Below, piece after piece: positions 63,509 to 64,000 of a stretch of 64,000 nucleotides of DNA. The position numbers were made by a program, and so were the translations under genes. This DNA is from Durusdinium trenchii (taxonomy: Eukaryota > Sar > Dinophyceae > Suessiales > Symbiodiniaceae). The stretch covers positions 488,693 to 552,692 of the forward strand of contig CAXAMN010021562.1 of NCBI GenBank assembly GCA_963970005.1, written 5' to 3'. Under the pieces are notes generated by a model. That model made no database searches. It was not told where the DNA came from and worked only from the letters and a program-made list of their open reading frames with translations. Each line of letters opens with the position of its first letter. The first letter of the stretch is position 1.

Positions 63509-64000
63509 TGGATGGGGTCGGGTCATATCACCATTGCTGGGCGTGTGGGTCACGCGCTACAAATGGATCAGAACGTTGTTTGCTGTGGGCAATGGCTGAT
63601 GCCCGGCAGCAGCAGAGATCACAATAGGACAGGATGTGGTATTTCCTCGAAAATCTAGCTACCCCAATCCATACCAATCCCGTTGTTTGAATAAATACGT
63701 GTTGGACATTGTTGGACAACACCTGACAACGACACAAACAACACACAACGACACAACCACACCATCAAACCATCGCAACACATCTCGCATCTCGCGAGCC
63801 AGTCGCCTGACCCAGTGGCCTGACCCAATGGCCAATAACATGACAGTAAACAACTAACATTGACACACGCACACACACTGGCAACACCAAACATAACCAA
63901 ACATAACCACAACACATGTATAATTGATTGCATGTAATTGTTTAATCTAATAGTTTGGCCAATCTTGACAACACTCCAAAAAACAAACGCAACAATAATT

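Overview
The window looks like nuclear DNA of a dinoflagellate, most likely a Symbiodiniaceae-type alga. That is an inference from family knowledge. The supporting signs are a Ty1/copia polyprotein, an intronless tandem PPR gene with the tryptophan-marked repeats common in dinoflagellates, scattered 36-170 nt exon-like islands bounded by AG and GT (sometimes GC) dinucleotides, very low gene density, and many simple and inverted repeats. Nothing prokaryotic is visible: no operons, Shine-Dalgarno sites or CRISPR arrays.

Layout. 0-5.6 kb: minus-strand exon islands, including a four-exon ubiquitin-like gene whose splice phases all agree (52-976). 6.38-11.34 kb: a complete LTR-to-LTR copia element with 5-bp target duplications. 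It is recent by LTR identity but already frame-broken and lacks integrase. 11.3-20.6 kb: gene-poor, with short repeat arrays and a few doubtful reading frames. 20.9-43.7 kb: a long run of minus-strand exon-like islands, several resembling PPR units, perhaps one large intron-rich gene or a few neighbours. A Merlin/IS1595-like DNA transposon with terminal inverted repeats, 8-bp target duplications, a DDE transposase and a second unknown gene (33.62-36.92 kb) sits between two of these islands. A 400-base assembly gap lies inside it. 46.1-48.0 kb: the PPR gene on the minus strand. 48-64 kb: mostly gene-poor, with a large foldback of palindromes (about 52 kb), two exons of a cold-shock-domain protein (53.2-53.7 kb), a duplicated block near 57 kb and several unrecognised reading frames.

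What is solid: the copia element, the PPR gene, the Merlin-like transposase and the named repeats. Exon islands were called by eye from reading frame, composition and splice dinucleotides. They are hypotheses, and most have no neighbouring exon joined with certainty. Where I could test splice phase I say so. There are no operons here; the only functional grouping visible is that the two transposase-side genes share one mobile element and the copia domains share one transcript unit.
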